NCBI RefSeq assembly: GCF_003255815.1
Contig: NC_037680.1
Coordinates: forward strand, 19,482,347 to 19,546,346
DNA from: Theropithecus gelada
Lineage: Eukaryota > Chordata > Mammalia > Primates > Cercopithecidae
Length of the DNA: 64,000 nucleotides
Reading direction: 5' to 3'
In this document: positions 13,808-26,498 of the stretch, piece after piece
How positions within the stretch are numbered: the first letter of the stretch is position 1
Layout: the number at the start of each line of letters is the position of its first letter
Notes under the pieces: model-generated
Database searches by the model: none
What the model was told of the DNA's origin: nothing
Seen by the model: the letters and a program-made list of their open reading frames with translations, nothing else
Made by a program: the position numbers and the translations under genes

Positions 13808-14106
13808 GGCTAGGAGTGGTGGTTCATGCCTGTAATCCCAGCACTTTGGGAGGCTGAGGTGGGCAGATTACTTGAGCTCAGGAATTTGAGACCAGCCTGG
13901 GTAACATGGTGAAACATGTCTCTACAAAAAAAATACAAAAATTAGCCATGCATGGTGATGCCTGCTTGTAGTCCCAGTTACTTAGGAGGCTGAGGTGGGA
14001 GGATAGCTTGAGCCTGAGAGGTGGAGGTGGCAGTGAGACGTGATCGTGCACTGAGCCCCAACAAGAAAAACAAACTCAAACAAAAAAAAAAAAAAAAAAA
14101 AAAAAA
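13808..14106 (+). mobile_element. Alu (AluJ/S-type) inside the hAT element
   Basis: Left monomer starts ggctaggagtggtggttcat and the tail is a 26-base A run at 14081-14106. The right monomer is shortened. It interrupts the hAT 5' region before the transposase. Confidence 0.9.
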
Positions 14107-14163
14107 CCTGTCAGTGAGTGGCAAGTAACAAGCTGCATCTGTTGGCAGGCCTTATAGTGGCAA

Positions 14164-16710
14164 GTGAGTCGATGCACTTCAATTGCAAAGCTGCATCTGG
14201 TGGCAGGCTTTAAGTCAGAATCCAAAACTTATTTTAGTCCATGTGTGGTCCACCCATTATTTTATTTACCATATCCATCCATGCCTCTTGCCCACAGTGC
14301 ACACTTGTCTCAGTCACAGTTTTGGAAAACCTACAAGCTAAAATGGATTAAAAACAAAGGTCATCTGAGAGCTTCTTTCAAAAGGGGGAAAGACCCAATG
14401 ATGAGACAGCAGAAGACTCTCAGACTGTCAACACAAAGAAAACTGCATTTAAAAGAAAAGACTTACTTTGTATAACATGTGGCAACCAGTTTCCCAACTA
14501 AGCCATGAAATCTTCAAAACTGTTTTGCCACATGGAGACCAAGCATCCTGAATTAAAAGACAAGCTTTTAGAGTTTTTCAAAAGGAAAACAAAAAATGAA
14601 CATGAAGAACAGAAACAATTATTGAAGGCTAACACTTCACCAAATGTGTCTGCACCGACAGCATCATTCTTAGTGGCTAACTACATTACTAAAGCTAAGA
14701 AGCCCTTTACTATTCGTGACAAGCTAATTCTGCCTGCTACTAAGGATGTTTGCTGTGAACTTTTAGAAAAGGCTGCAGTTGAAAAGGTGGTATGTGTTCC
14801 TCTTTTGACTAGAACCATAACGCGATAAATTGCTGAAATAGCACAGGATATTAAGGGACAATTGTCAGAGAAGATTAATGATATGCAATCCAGGTTGATG
14901 AGTCTACTGATGTTAATAACAAGGTAACAAGGCTTGTCTTTGTGCAATACATTTTTCAGGAGGATGTGCATGATGATATGTTATGTGCACTTTTGTTGCC
15001 AAACACCAGCACAGCTGCAGAACTATTCAAGTCTTTGAATGATTACATATCAGGAAAATTAAATAGGTCATTTTATGTCAGTACATGCACGAATGGAGTG
15101 GCTGCCATGACTGCATGGCTTTCTGGTTTCACTACTCAGGTCAAAGAGGTTGCCTCTGAATGTGAGTCTATGCACTGCATCACCCATAGAGAAATGTTGG
15201 CTAGCCAAAAAATGTCACCTGAACTTAACAGCGTTTTGCAGAATGTGATTAAAATTATCAGCAATACATTATATGCCTTTAGCCTGTGCTTAAATACATG
15301 CCCTTAACTCACATCTGCTCATGCAGCTCTGTAAGGGGATAGAAACAGAGCACACACGTCTTCTCACAGAAGTGAGATGGGTTTCTAAAGGTCAATCACT
15401 AGCCAGAGTGTTTAAGTTATGAGAGCCACTTCAGAGATTCCTTTTAGAAAAACAGTCACCACTGGTAGCACATTTCAGTGACACAGAATGGAATGCAAAA
15501 CTTGCTTACTTGTGTGACATACCCAACCCGCTCAGCAAACTCAATCTGTCACTTCAGGGGATAATGACAACTGTGAACAAATCAGCAGATAAAGTGACTG
15601 CAACCAAAGCCAAACTGGAATTACGGGAGTGAGGAGAGAACATTGTTATTTTTGATGTGTTTCAAACATCGCAGAGATTTTGAAAGAGACTGAACCAGGG
15701 CTTTCTTTCTCCCACTTGGTGCATGATCACCTATCTTAGATTTCAAGAGTTTGAACATTACTTCCCAACCACAAAAGACCCCTGAATTATGAAGGAATGG
15801 ATCTGAGACCCATTTGTGAAAAAGCCAGGTGAATCAACTTTGTCTTTGCTAGAAGAGGATCTACTACTTTCTGAGGGCTCTGTTCTGTTCCATTGGTCTA
15901 TATCTCTGTTTTGGTACCAGTACCATGATGTTTTGGTTACTGTAGCCTTGTAGTATAGTTTGAAGTCAGGTAGCGTGATGCCTCCAGCTTTGTTCTATTG
16001 GCTTAGGATTGTCTTGGCAATGCAGGCTCTTTTTTGGTTCCATATGAACTTTAAAGTATTTTTTCCCAATTCTGTGAAGAAAGTCATTGGTAGCTTGATG
16101 GGGATAGCATTGAATCTATAAATTACATTGGGCAGTATGGCCATTTTCACGATATTAATTGTTCCTATCTATGAGCAAGGACAAAAATCCAAACACCGCA
16201 TGTTCTCACTCATAGGTGGGAATTGAACAATGAGAACACTTGGACACAGGAAGGGGAACATCACACGCTGGGGCCTGTCGTGGGGTGGGGGAAGTGGGGG
16301 AGTGATAGCATTAGGAGATATATCTAATGTAAATGACGAGTTAATGGGTGCAGCACACCAACATGGCACATGTATACATATGTAACAAACCTGCACATTG
16401 TGCACATGTACCCTAGAACTTAAAGTATAATAATGAAAAAAAAAAAAAAAGAGAATCTACTACTTGAGATCACAAATGATGGTGGTCTTAAAAGTATGTT
16501 TGAGAAAACTTCAAATCTTCATATGTTCTGGACTACAGTCAAGCCAGAATATCTGAGATTGCCACAAAAGCACTGAAAAGCCTCCTTCCATTTCAGACAT
16601 CCCATATTTGTGAAGCCGGATTTTTCTGCAGTAACAGCAACCAAAACAAGACTACAGAGTACACTGGCTACAAGCAACACACTTCAGGTGTCAGTGTTTC
16701 TCAGATGAGA
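14164..16710 (+). pseudogene. hAT transposase relic with BED zinc finger, split by an L1
   Basis: A transposase cuts and pastes its element. The N-terminal BED finger is visible in one frame: C-I-T-C at 14469-14480, and H-M-E-T-K-H after MKSSKLFC from 14505, interrupted by one stop. Downstream pieces resemble ZBED5: KDVCCELLEKAAVEKV, then TSTAAELFKSLNDYISGK, ASECESMHCITHREMLA, and LAYLCDIPNPLSKLNLSLQG-like sequence near 15500. The C-terminal hAT dimerisation block, CEAGF then SAVTATKTRLQSTL, lies at about 16610-16660 with one extra T breaking the frame. Several stops, an inserted L1PA and frameshifts rule out function. Domain order and finger make the superfamily assignment firm; the family is less certain. 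Confidence 0.78.
15870..16450 (+). mobile_element. 5'-inverted, truncated L1PA insertion
   Basis: 15870 to about 16176 is L1 ORF2 sequence in antisense (ttttggtaccagtaccatga). From about 16180 the L1 3' end runs in sense and finishes with ccctagaacttaaagtataa and poly-A. Duplications agaggatctactactt (15854-15869) and agagaatctactactt (16450-16465) flank it. This is the product expected from twin priming. It landed in the hAT transposase. Confidence 0.93.
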
Positions 16711-17758
16711 TTATCTAGTTGCAGTAAAACAAGCTCAGGGCTCCCACTAAATGATGGTGAGTTGTATATTTATTTCATTATATATTATGATGTAATAATA
16801 AGAGAAATAAAGTGCACAAAAAATGTAATGTGGCTTGAATCAGCCCCAAACCATCCCCCTCCCTGGCAAACAGTCCATGAAAATGGTCTTCCATGAAACT
16901 GGTCTCTGGTGCCAAAAAGGTTGAAGGCTGCTGTCATAGCATGTAAGGAACCACCATTCTTAGTAACTTCTTAACATAGATAAATCTCTGGATTTTAAAA
17001 TAACCCATCCAAACCTGGCTTGCCAATGGCCTAAATAAATATAAAACATAGACATGCCTGACAATCCAAAGTTATTTCACATCACTTCTGTTTAGGGAAA
17101 CATTTCTGAGCACCAAATATGGGACAAAAACACAGGGTATAGGTATTCCTCGCTAATAATAATCAAAAGAAACTTGGAGAGGCCACAATCATAACAAAGT
17201 AGATATTATAGCAAAGAATATTACCAGATATAAAGAAGGTTATTTCCTAATGACAGATGAATCAGTTCATCAAGAGAAACATAATTCCAAAATTTTGTGC
17301 ATTAGCAACAAAATTTCAAAAGATATCAAGTGAAAACTGGTAGAACTGCAGAGAGAAATAGACTAATACACAGTTATAGTCAGATATTTCAGCAATAACC
17401 TCATAATAATTGTTAGAGGAAGTGCACATACACAAAAATTAGTAAGGATATGGGAGACTTAAATAGTACTATCAATTAATTTGTTATCATTGACATGTTT
17501 AGAACATTCCACCCAGGAACATCATAAGACTTTCTTTTGAAATTCATATGGAACCTTTATCAAAATAGGCCAAATTCCAGGGAATAAAAAGCACTTTGAT
17601 ACATTTTAAAGGATTCAGGTTTTGCAGAGTATGTATTGCGATCACCAATGAAATCAAATTAAGACAAACAAAAAGCTGGAATATCCCAAATCATTTGGAA
17701 ATTAAACAATATATTCTAAATAACCCATGGTTCAAAGGATAAATAAAAAGTGACGTTA

Positions 17759-18065
17759 GGCCAGGCGTGGTGGCTCATTCCCATAATTGCAGCACTTTGG
17801 GAGGCCGAAGCAAGTGAATCACTTGAGGTCAGGAGTTCAAGACAAGCATGACCAACATGGTGAAACCTTGTCTTTAATAAAATTACAAAAATTAGCCCCT
17901 CATGGTGGCACATGACTGTAATCTCAACTACTTGGGTGGCTGAGGCAGAAGAATAGCTTGAACCCGGGAAGCAGAGCTTGCAGTGAACTGAGATCATGCC
18001 ATTGCACTCCAGCCTGGGTGACAGAGTGAGACTCTGTCTCAAAAAAAAAAAAAAAAAAAAAAAAG
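17759..18065 (+). mobile_element. Alu (AluS-type)
   Basis: Starts ggccaggcgtggtggctcat, has both monomers and a 24-base A tail. ORFs on either strand here are ordinary Alu shadows. Confidence 0.93.
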
Positions 18066-19037
18066 GAAAGTTAGAAAGTAGTTTAGAACTGAGTGAAAAC
18101 AAAAACACAACATATAAAAATATATGGTGTGATGCTAAAGAAGTATTTGGCATCAGTATTAAGAAATTTATAGAAAGTAATATTTATAGCAGAAAAAAAA
18201 ACTTGGATCCAGATAAAAGACGTGCAATGGTTAATATTACAAAATCAATCAGTTCAATAAAAAAGAAGAAGAATTTGATCAAATTATTTACTAAAGTAGA
18301 TGGGCAAATAGCAAAGAAGCCTACAAAATGCTGTAAAACATCATTAATCATTAATTAAAAATGAATTAAGATATACTACACATCCATCAGGACAGCCAAA
18401 ATTTAAATGAAGCAGTTTTTCCCGAAGATGTGTAGGAATTGCAGTTCTCAAATACTGATAGTGGAAATGTAAAATTGGACAACCGCTTTAGAAAAGAGTT
18501 GGTATTTTCTTTAATAGTGAAACATATTACTTATTATGTAATCCTGTCTTCAGAGTAAAGAAGTTATGTCTATACATATAACTTCTAATATGTAGTTATT
18601 AGAGGACTAATACATGAATGCTCATGCAATTTGATTTGCAATATTCTACAACTTAAACTCAAATGATCATAAATTGGTTAACGAACAAAAAATGTTTTTT
18701 ATATCCACACAACAGAATACTTCTTAGCCATGTAAAAGAATTGATATTTGATAGATCGAGCAACAGGGAGAAATCTCAAAATAGTTAAGTTGAGTGAAAT
18801 AAGCCAGAAACAATGAATACATGTTGTATGACTTGTTTTATGTAAATGCACACTAATCTACAGTGACTTCAAGCAATTAAGTGGTTACCTGTGGAGGCAG
18901 GGGTGAAGGAAGCAGTGGGAGGGAAATTGCTAGAGATGATAAATATGTCCATTATCTTGATTGTGTAGAGGGTTTCATGGGTATATACAACTTTTAAAAC
19001 TTATCAACTTGTACATTTTAAATATGTGTGGTTTCCT

Positions 19038-19329
19038 GGGCCGAGTGTGGTGTCTCATGCCTGTAATCTCAGCACTTTCAGAGGCCAAGGTGGATGGATC
19101 CCTGAGGTCAGGAATTCCTGGCCAACATGCTGAAATCCCATATCTACTAAAAATACAAAAATTAGCTGGGGATGGTGGCACATGTCTGTAGTCCATCTAC
19201 TCCAGAGGCTGAGGCAGGAGAGTCGCTTGAATCCAGGAGGCAGAGACTGCAGTGAGCCAAGACTTCACCACTGCATTCCAGCCTGGGCGACAAAGCAAGA
19301 CTGTCTCAAAAAAAACAAATAAATAAAAA
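19038..19329 (+). mobile_element. Alu with perfect 19-bp target duplication
   Basis: The direct repeat taaatatgtgtggtttcct occurs at 19019-19037 and 19330-19348, exactly flanking the element, within the tail of the old L1. Confidence 0.95.
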
Positions 19330-20149
19330 TAAATATGTGTGGTTTCCTATATGTCAATTATATATCAATAAAGTTGTTAAACAAAAGAATGCATAAATAT
19401 AGTGCTTATACAGAATTGTGATGCTATGGTTTTGTGGAAACTATGTAATATAGACTGGAAGATTTATCCTCGTCACTAATGTCCTTTAACATTAATTATT
19501 ATACTGAACACATTTTTTTCTCGCTGACTCTGATTATGTAATTTCCCCTTTCCTGACAAGAAATGCAAGATTTCACAAAATAATTCTATTATTTGTCTTA
19601 AAATACCATGTTCTTTTAAAAAGTTTATTATTTGTCCCCTTCTCTCTCCATTACAGTGTGTGTAAGTGGGTGTTTGGGTCCATATCAATGCTAAGTATTG
19701 AGAAAAATGCTCAAGAAATAGACAAAACATAAATTTAGGGTCTAATATGTGTTAAGGACTCCTATAACTTTCTTTCTTTAAAATCTCTCCTCAGCTTTCT
19801 AAGGCCAAAACCATGACACCCATTTGCGAATGAAGAAATAGTGAAGAACTGAGGAAGTCTACCCAATTATTAAAGGTTCAAAATCAAGAATCGAGCTCTG
19901 CTTCTATTCACTCTTGAGCTTAGGGATCTTCTCCTGAAACTGCCCAGTGCCCTGCCGCATCACCGTCTCCATCCTGCAGATGAAGGGATGAAGGGGCAAC
20001 TCAGTATGCAGGTCTGATAGAAATGTCAGTGGGTCTATATAGTAAAATCTTCTTACAATGTAAGACAATTTTGTACACTAATCAAGCACAAAATATTGAA
20101 ATGATTAGGAGGGAAGGTAGTACAGACACAAAAAATAAAATGCGATTTC

Positions 20150-20330
20150 TTTACTTCACTCCTCAAATATTTATCTGTGCCAGATTCTGTACTAGATAGT
20201 GGTGACATATTGAAGAATAGAAGATACATAGAACCAGTTTTCTGGAACTTAACAAAAGAGATATTTGATCCTTTAAAAGGGCAACATGAAAGCAGTCCAT
20301 AAATATATGACACCGAAAATCTGGTAGAAT
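20150..20330 (+). repeat. Possible L2-like fragment
   Basis: Weak matches (gattctgtactagatagtgg and ttctggaacttaacaaaagag) to the same old repeat type as 5995-6460. Confidence 0.3.
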
Positions 20331-20549
20331 GTATATAAAATTTCTAAAACTGGGGATAAGACGGTGTCATAGAAGTTGGCGTTGGATCAACAGTGTGAAC
20401 ACTGGTTTTATTTGCTTTTAATCAAATATGATGTTATAGTACAAAAGCAGGCATACAGCAGTGGAGAACAGTGAGATTTTTAACACATTATATGACTAAA
20501 TATGCTGCATTATTTTCCATAGGTCACAACCAAAGCATATAACTTGGGA

Positions 20550-20900
20550 AGGTTTCAGGGGAGAGATATCAAGCTGATTAACGGAATGGAAAATATAGCC
20601 CATAAGGAGAGATTAAAGAAAATGGAATAATTTGGCCAAAAGGTGATGAAAGAATTTAATTTGAGAGTCCTTAAACAAAGTACTTTGATGCGAAGGATAA
20701 TGTTAGGTTATTTACAATTTCTATTGAGAAGGATAAAAAGAAGAAATCAGGCTTAAATTAGAGCATGAGGATTGTTATCTAGACATAAAAGAGCAGTAGT
20801 TGTTTATTTGTATGCTTGTTTAGATCAGGGATGATAGATGTGGCTCTACTTTAACCTGATGCCCTCCATTGACCATTTCTACGCAAACATGCAATGAACT
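20550..20900 (+). repeat. Possible CR1/L3-like fragment
   Basis: The order ggagagattaaagaaaatgg, aaaaggtgatgaaagaattt and taaattagagcatgaggatt resembles the 3' part of L3/CR1 LINEs. Divergence is high and this is a tentative call. Confidence 0.35.
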
Positions 20901-23214
20901 TTATAAGAAAATACGTACTGTAGATGGAAAGGTGTGGATTTGACATTTTCAGTCTTGTCTTTTATTGTGGCTTAGAAATGCAATACATGTTAATTCAGCA
21001 AGATGGTTAGTGATCACTTTCCATCTGTCAGGAAGATGCTGAAAATTACTGAGTCACAACATTGAGCCAAAAAACCAAAACCAAGTGGATGAATAATTTT
21101 GCAATATCAAGAAGCAGTAAATTCCAGCTGTGAAAATTGAATAACATGAAAAAAGCTCTGGAATTTAAGGCTGGCCTTCACCTTACACCAGTAGCTCTTG
21201 GATGATGGTCATACCATTAGCCAATAGAATTGCATGTAATTGCTGTGGGTTTAATTATTCTAAACTAGAATTTTTAGTACGCTCCTTTCTTACATTTGTT
21301 TCACTGCCAACCAATACAGCATTTAGTGCCAACATTTAACTGTATCTCCCCTACAAAAAATCTAGACAATACAAGCTCAGTGGTCAAGTTTCATAAAATA
21401 AGACAAAAAAAGGAAAGCTTTTTCTACTAAAAATTTTCAATACATTGGAGCAAATCACACTGTTAATAAACTTCATTTCTGCATGGCAGAGTTATTGAAA
21501 GCATATTAAGTATTATTAGAATGAACAGAGGTTCTCTTCTTAATAGTCACTCATATTTTAATCTGTTTAATAATTACTTATTCATTCAAAATTAAAAAGA
21601 ATAATTTGTAACAATAATTCTAAAATTGATTATCTCTACTAATACATCCCCAGTATTGTTTACTCTTTGCTTGTATTGGGAGGAACTTTAGATAAAAATA
21701 ATGCAGGCATCATTTTTAAAAGCACTATTACAGTTCCTTAAATAATTTGTATAACACATAGAGTTAGAGCTTGAGGAATGTATCTATTCCCCAAAAATAT
21801 TCCTAGTATGTACCTACAGTGAAATAGATATATACATACAGTAATCTAGACATTATCAAGAAATGTAACGGGAACCTCGAGCCACTTACATATACAAAAT
21901 CAACAAAATATTTATGCCCTGAAAGACATAATATCACTAATATCACTAGAAAAGTTTTCAGGAAACAGAAACTACATAATCTAAAAATTAAAACTGTATT
22001 TATATTAATTCATTCTGTTAATCAATAATGTTTACTCAACATCTACCGTGTTCCAAAATGAATAACACCATTTTTGTCCGCAATGGGTTCAACCCAGTAG
22101 AAGGTTGACCTTGGATGCTCACATATTTTAGTCTGGATTGACAAAATCTGAAACATATTCATTGTGGAATTATTTACTAGGACCTGAATCTTAAAATCAA
22201 GAAAGAGATCAGGAAGAAGCAGTGAGTGGGGAGGGCTTCCTTAAAAAAAGACAATTTGGCATAGATCTTTTTATCCAGTCAAAATTATATGAACAATTTT
22301 TCCAGACAAAAAACTTAATCCAAAAAAATTTTTAAAAATGCAGTATTTAAAATTATTCTCAAATGTGATCTAAATGTGTCACAGAAAATTCTACTTTTCC
22401 AGTAAACCTCACCATGTTTATAGAAAATTCATGAGCACTCATAAAGTGCAATACTGAAGAAAAGTTATAGACATTTTTTAATAGATGACAATCTCCAAAA
22501 ACTTTCAGTACCAACATATAAACTGAGATCATCTTGGAATCCTGCAGGGAATGGAATTCCCTTCAGAGTACATGTGCTGCTATCATAGTTCATATTGAAG
22601 AAGACAGTGTTTTCAAAAGTGTATCATGCATGACACAGATGGAAAGCTGTGGATCACACAATGCACCAGATAGTTCAAACAGTGTGTGAACAAGGTGCTA
22701 GATCACCTTGAAGGGCTCATGAGAAAGTTTTGAACTGGTCAATTCTCTTTCATTCTTCCTCATTGTTGCCTTTTGAAAAGTTCAGTCAAGGGTAAAGAGG
22801 GCTTTTCTGACACTTAACTAATCTCCGTTTTTAACAAAGACCTGGGTTTTGGTAGGCTGATGTCAAATTAGAATTGTTTTAAAGTAGAATTTAATAACAT
22901 TGCTTGTTTTATTGTATTTATTTTTATCTCTAAGGTAAGGCACCAGATTTCTATTTTCTATTATAATCCCTGGACTGGCCATGGAGGGAGGGTTTTTTTT
23001 TCCATCAGTGACTATGCTTAGAATTGCCCTTGGCAGGTTTATGAGATTGAAAAGCAGACTGACTTTCGATTTGTTTATCATTGCTCTCAAAGGTCTATAG
23101 ACACTGTACCCCTATCTTGCTCATCCTATGCCTCCTCACTCACTGTTAGTGACAACAGATAATAATTTTAAGACCATTTAAATACATATTTTTCTGTTAA
23201 AAATTACCTATTCC

Positions 23215-23416
23215 ATGAAACCCCGTCTCTACTAAAAATACAAAAAATTGCCAGGCGTGGTGGCGGGTGCCTGTAGTCCCAGCTACTCGGGACACTGAGG
23301 CAGGAGAATGGCATGAACCTGGGAGGCGGAGTTTGTAGTGAGCCGAAATCGAGATCCCGCCACTGCACTCCAGCCTGGGCAACAGAGCCAGACTCTGTCT
23401 CAAAAACAAACAAACA
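23215..23416 (+). mobile_element. 5'-truncated Alu with 16-bp target duplication
   Basis: Lacks most of the left monomer. The repeat aaaaattacctattcc at 23199-23214 and 23417-23432 is identical on both sides. Well-preserved CpGs suggest a fairly young (AluS/Y) copy. Both antisense ORFs here are Alu-derived. Confidence 0.93.
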
Positions 23417-23497
23417 AAAAATTACCTATTCCAATATTTTGTATCTGTGTCTTACCTCTCTGCCTAATTACAAACTATAACAGGTCAAAGAAGCTGT

Positions 23498-24066
23498 ATT
23501 GAGTAACGGTTGGGTATGGGTCTGGAGCCAGATCCCACTGATTCAATTATCTGTTCACCCACTTTCTTTCTCCCCCTCCCCCACCCAAGACAGTCTTGCT
23601 CTTGTTGCCCAGGCTGGAGTGCAGTGGCACTATCTCAGCTCACTGCAACTTCTGCCTCCCGGGTTCAAGAGATTCTCCTGCCTCAGCCTCCTGAGTAGCT
23701 GGGATTAAAGGTGCCCACAACCACACCCAGCTAATTTTTGTATTTTTAGTAGAGATGGAATTTCACCATGTTGGCCAGGCTGGTCTCGAACTCCTGACCT
23801 CGTGATCCTGCTTTGACCTTCCAAAGTGCTGGGATTACAGGAGTGACCTACTGTGCCCATCCCTGTTCACCCATTTTCTATCTGGGTGACAATGAGAGAA
23901 CTCACACTCCCTGAGCTTTATCTCCTTAACTATGAAATAGGAATAATAACAGTGTAGCTCTCATAGGTTGTTGTGAGGATTAGATGATATTTTATACTTA
24001 TATGATCATCCACATAAGGCACACAGCCTAATACATAGCACTTAATAAGCTTTCAAAACTATTATT
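23498..24066 (+). repeat. MIR split by an Alu
   Basis: MIR text before the Alu (gttgggtatgggtctggagc) continues after it (gagctttatctccttaacta, aggttgttgtgaggattaga, taatacatagcacttaataa). Confidence 0.7.
23586..23862 (-). mobile_element. Alu, antisense
   Basis: Dimeric Alu on the minus strand flanked by ctgttcacccactttcttt-type repeats (23551 and 23863), imperfect. It sits inside the MIR. Confidence 0.92.
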
Positions 24067-25248
24067 TGGAAAATTCAACTTCTTTGGATTCCTGGAGTTA
24101 CTAATAAAATGGCTTAATATTTTCAGGTGTTCATTAATTTGTTAAATAAAGAAATATTATACAAATTAAAAATCAATTATACAAGTAGAATATTAAAGAA
24201 AACAGATAATACAAACTGAGCCCATTTTTGTGGGATACATTGATAGCATCCTGAAATGTTAAAGTGCTTGATGCTTCCTCTGCCAAGAACAGGAGGCTCT
24301 GGCTTGAGAGTGCCTTGACATTCAACCTTGTGTATAGTTCTTCAGTTTCCCATTTGTAATACCTGGCTTTGAAATGACATATTCCCAATATTAATTTTCA
24401 GAATCATTTGACAAGCTAAGCTGAAATAATTTGTACTTGGACATTACAAAAATTGACATGGTGAATTCTGAAAGAAAAAATATGTATATTTTTGCTTATA
24501 TTGTATGTAGTAATTATCAATTTTCTTTTTTCTGACTCAATGAAATATCATTTTCTTAAAAGAAACTAACCAAATAATTGGAGTTCTGAGTCCATAAAGA
24601 GTTTTATGATTTCTGGAGGAAGTTTCTTGTGCCTCTGTGATTTCCTAATAGCTAGCCAGTTTTTACTGCTCAGAGCCTGTTTGTATCAAGAATCTTGTGC
24701 TTTGGAGATTACAAAGACCACACTGAGGAACTGGACAGTTGTTCCTAACAATCTGCTTCCTGAAGTAGAACTCATTATAGGACTGGGTGTATACTAATTC
24801 CAACAGCATTAAGTTAATCTGAAGAACTTCTAACATAGAGATTTACAAAGTATTCCATCATCTGTGGACAATTTTAAGAAATAGCTAGGAATATTCATGT
24901 AAGCTATCTAACATCCTGATACACAGATACAATGGTTGACAGACATACCTGTGTGATCTTTATATAGCAAAACCATGATTAATTGAAATTAGGTAATATA
25001 TTGGATTTCCTGACTACATTTTGTAGTTGGGATTCAGAAACTAATTACCAAGAAGATTAAAATAGAAACAGATTCTACATTTGATTTAAAACTTTTAATC
25101 TAATAATGTTCAGAATGAAAATCCTAAAGCCATATATGCTACTAAGTGTTACAGTTTTGTCAATACAATTTACTTGGTAATAGAGGAAATTACATTAAAA
25201 CTTTAGAAGTGTCTCCAACAAGTTGAAACAGATTAGACGTTATACTTT

Positions 25249-25540
25249 TTTTTTTTTTTTGAGACAGAGTCTTGCTCTGTTGCCCCAACTGGAGTGCAGT
25301 GGTGCAATCTTGGCTCACTGCAACCACTGCCTCCTGGGTTCAACAATCTCCAGTCTCAGTCTCCCGAATAGCTTGGATTATAGGCGCGCATCACCATGTC
25401 CAGCGAATTTTTGTATTTTCAGTAGAGATGGGGTTTTGCCATGTTGACCAGGCTGGTCTTGAGCTCCTGACATCAAGTGATCTGCCTGCCTCGGCCTCCC
25501 AAAGTGCTGGAATTACAAGCGTGAGCCACTGTGCCTGGCA
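25249..25540 (-). mobile_element. Alu, antisense
   Basis: T tail then gagacagagtcttgctctgt; flanked by gttatacttt on both sides (25239 and 25544). Confidence 0.93.
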
Positions 25541-25967
25541 TATGTTATACTTTCAATAGTTTAATTAATTAAAAAATTATGATAAATAATTTCTAATATT
25601 TAAAAATAAATTTCCACAGTTCTGATATGGACTTTTCATTGAGCCTACCACTCAGCATTTAATACTAATTGTTAGTACACCACTTCTAAAGAATTGATTT
25701 TACTGAACTAAAACAATATGCATTTACTTTATATTTTATATTTACACTTACAACAAAATGACTAATAAAACATTATTGTACATATGCACATATTCTGTAA
25801 CTTTATTAATTTAGATTAAATATAAATTATAAGTTTAAATTAGAGACCTGATTGCCTGAGTAAAATATACAGTTCACGTACTATAAATACTATTAATCAA
25901 AATATAGTTTTGAAAACATTAGAACAACTTTAATTTCAATAAATAGTATCACTTCACATTTCTTCTG

Positions 25968-25988
25968 TTTTTTTTTTTTTTTTTTTTT
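25968..25988 (+). repeat. Poly-T tract
   Basis: A 21-base T run with no attached element. Confidence 0.9.
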
Positions 25989-26205
25989 CCCTCAAATACC
26001 AGTCAAAATGCAAGGGTATATAAAAAAGGAACATTTAAATACTGGGTGTGTGTCTCTGTCTTAGGACATAGAATTGAGAAGGGAAGTGCAATCATACGCA
26101 CTATATGGTCCACGGGGGTGAGAAACCTTAGGTCTCAGGGAAGATCTGTTCTCTACTCTATTTCTGTGGGCTTGAATAATAATAGTTTTCTTCCTTTCTT
26201 TTCCT

Positions 26206-26498
26206 TTTTTTTTTTTTTGAGACGGAATCTCACTCTGTTACCCAGGCTGGAATGCAGTAGTGAGATCTCCGCTCACTGCAACTTCCACCTCCCAGGTTCA
26301 AACGATTCTCCTGCCTTAACCTTCCGAGTAAATGGGATTACAGGTGAGTGCCACCATGCCCGGCTAAGTTTTGTAATTTTAGTACAGATGGGTTTCACCA
26401 TGTTGGCCAGGCTGGTCTTGAACTCCTGACATCAGGTGATCCACCCACTTCAGCCTCCCAAAGTACTGGGATTACAGGTGTGAGCCACTGCACCGGCC
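26206..26498 (-). mobile_element. Alu, antisense
   Basis: T tail then gagacggaatctcactctgt; flanked by gaataataatagttttc and gaataatagttttcc. Confidence 0.93.

Larger units (their letters stand above)
13432..16933 (+). mobile_element. hAT-superfamily DNA transposon with decayed transposase
   Basis: The left end reads cagaggtccccaacc and the right end, inverted, cagcagccttcaacc: 10 of 15 terminal bases match. Flanking 8-mers are tcctagtg and tcatagca; two of the three differences are explained by decay of one CpG to TG on one side and CA on the other. The interior encodes a transposase on the plus strand. An Alu (13808-14106) and an inverted L1PA (15870-16450) were inserted later. The element itself is autonomous-type but dead. 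It resembles the transposases from which ZBED5 and FAM200-type host genes were domesticated (recalled similarity). Confidence 0.82.
17100..19385 (+). mobile_element. Ancient L1 (L1M-type) 3' part, split by two Alus
   Basis: ORF2-like text (18440-18560) and the 3' end near 19349-19382 (atgtcaattatatatcaata, then aagttgtt) follow L1M elements. The 5' limit is uncertain. Alus at 17759-18065 and 19038-19329 are later insertions. Confidence 0.65.

Noticed and set aside
17716..18153. A 145-codon minus-strand ORF with LTLSPRLECNGMISVHC-type sequence
   Set aside because: This is the standard antisense reading of an Alu with its poly-T tail as a phenylalanine run. The same motif recurs at 25223, 26046, 33798, 35521, 43596, 54426 and 57127 in other Alus.
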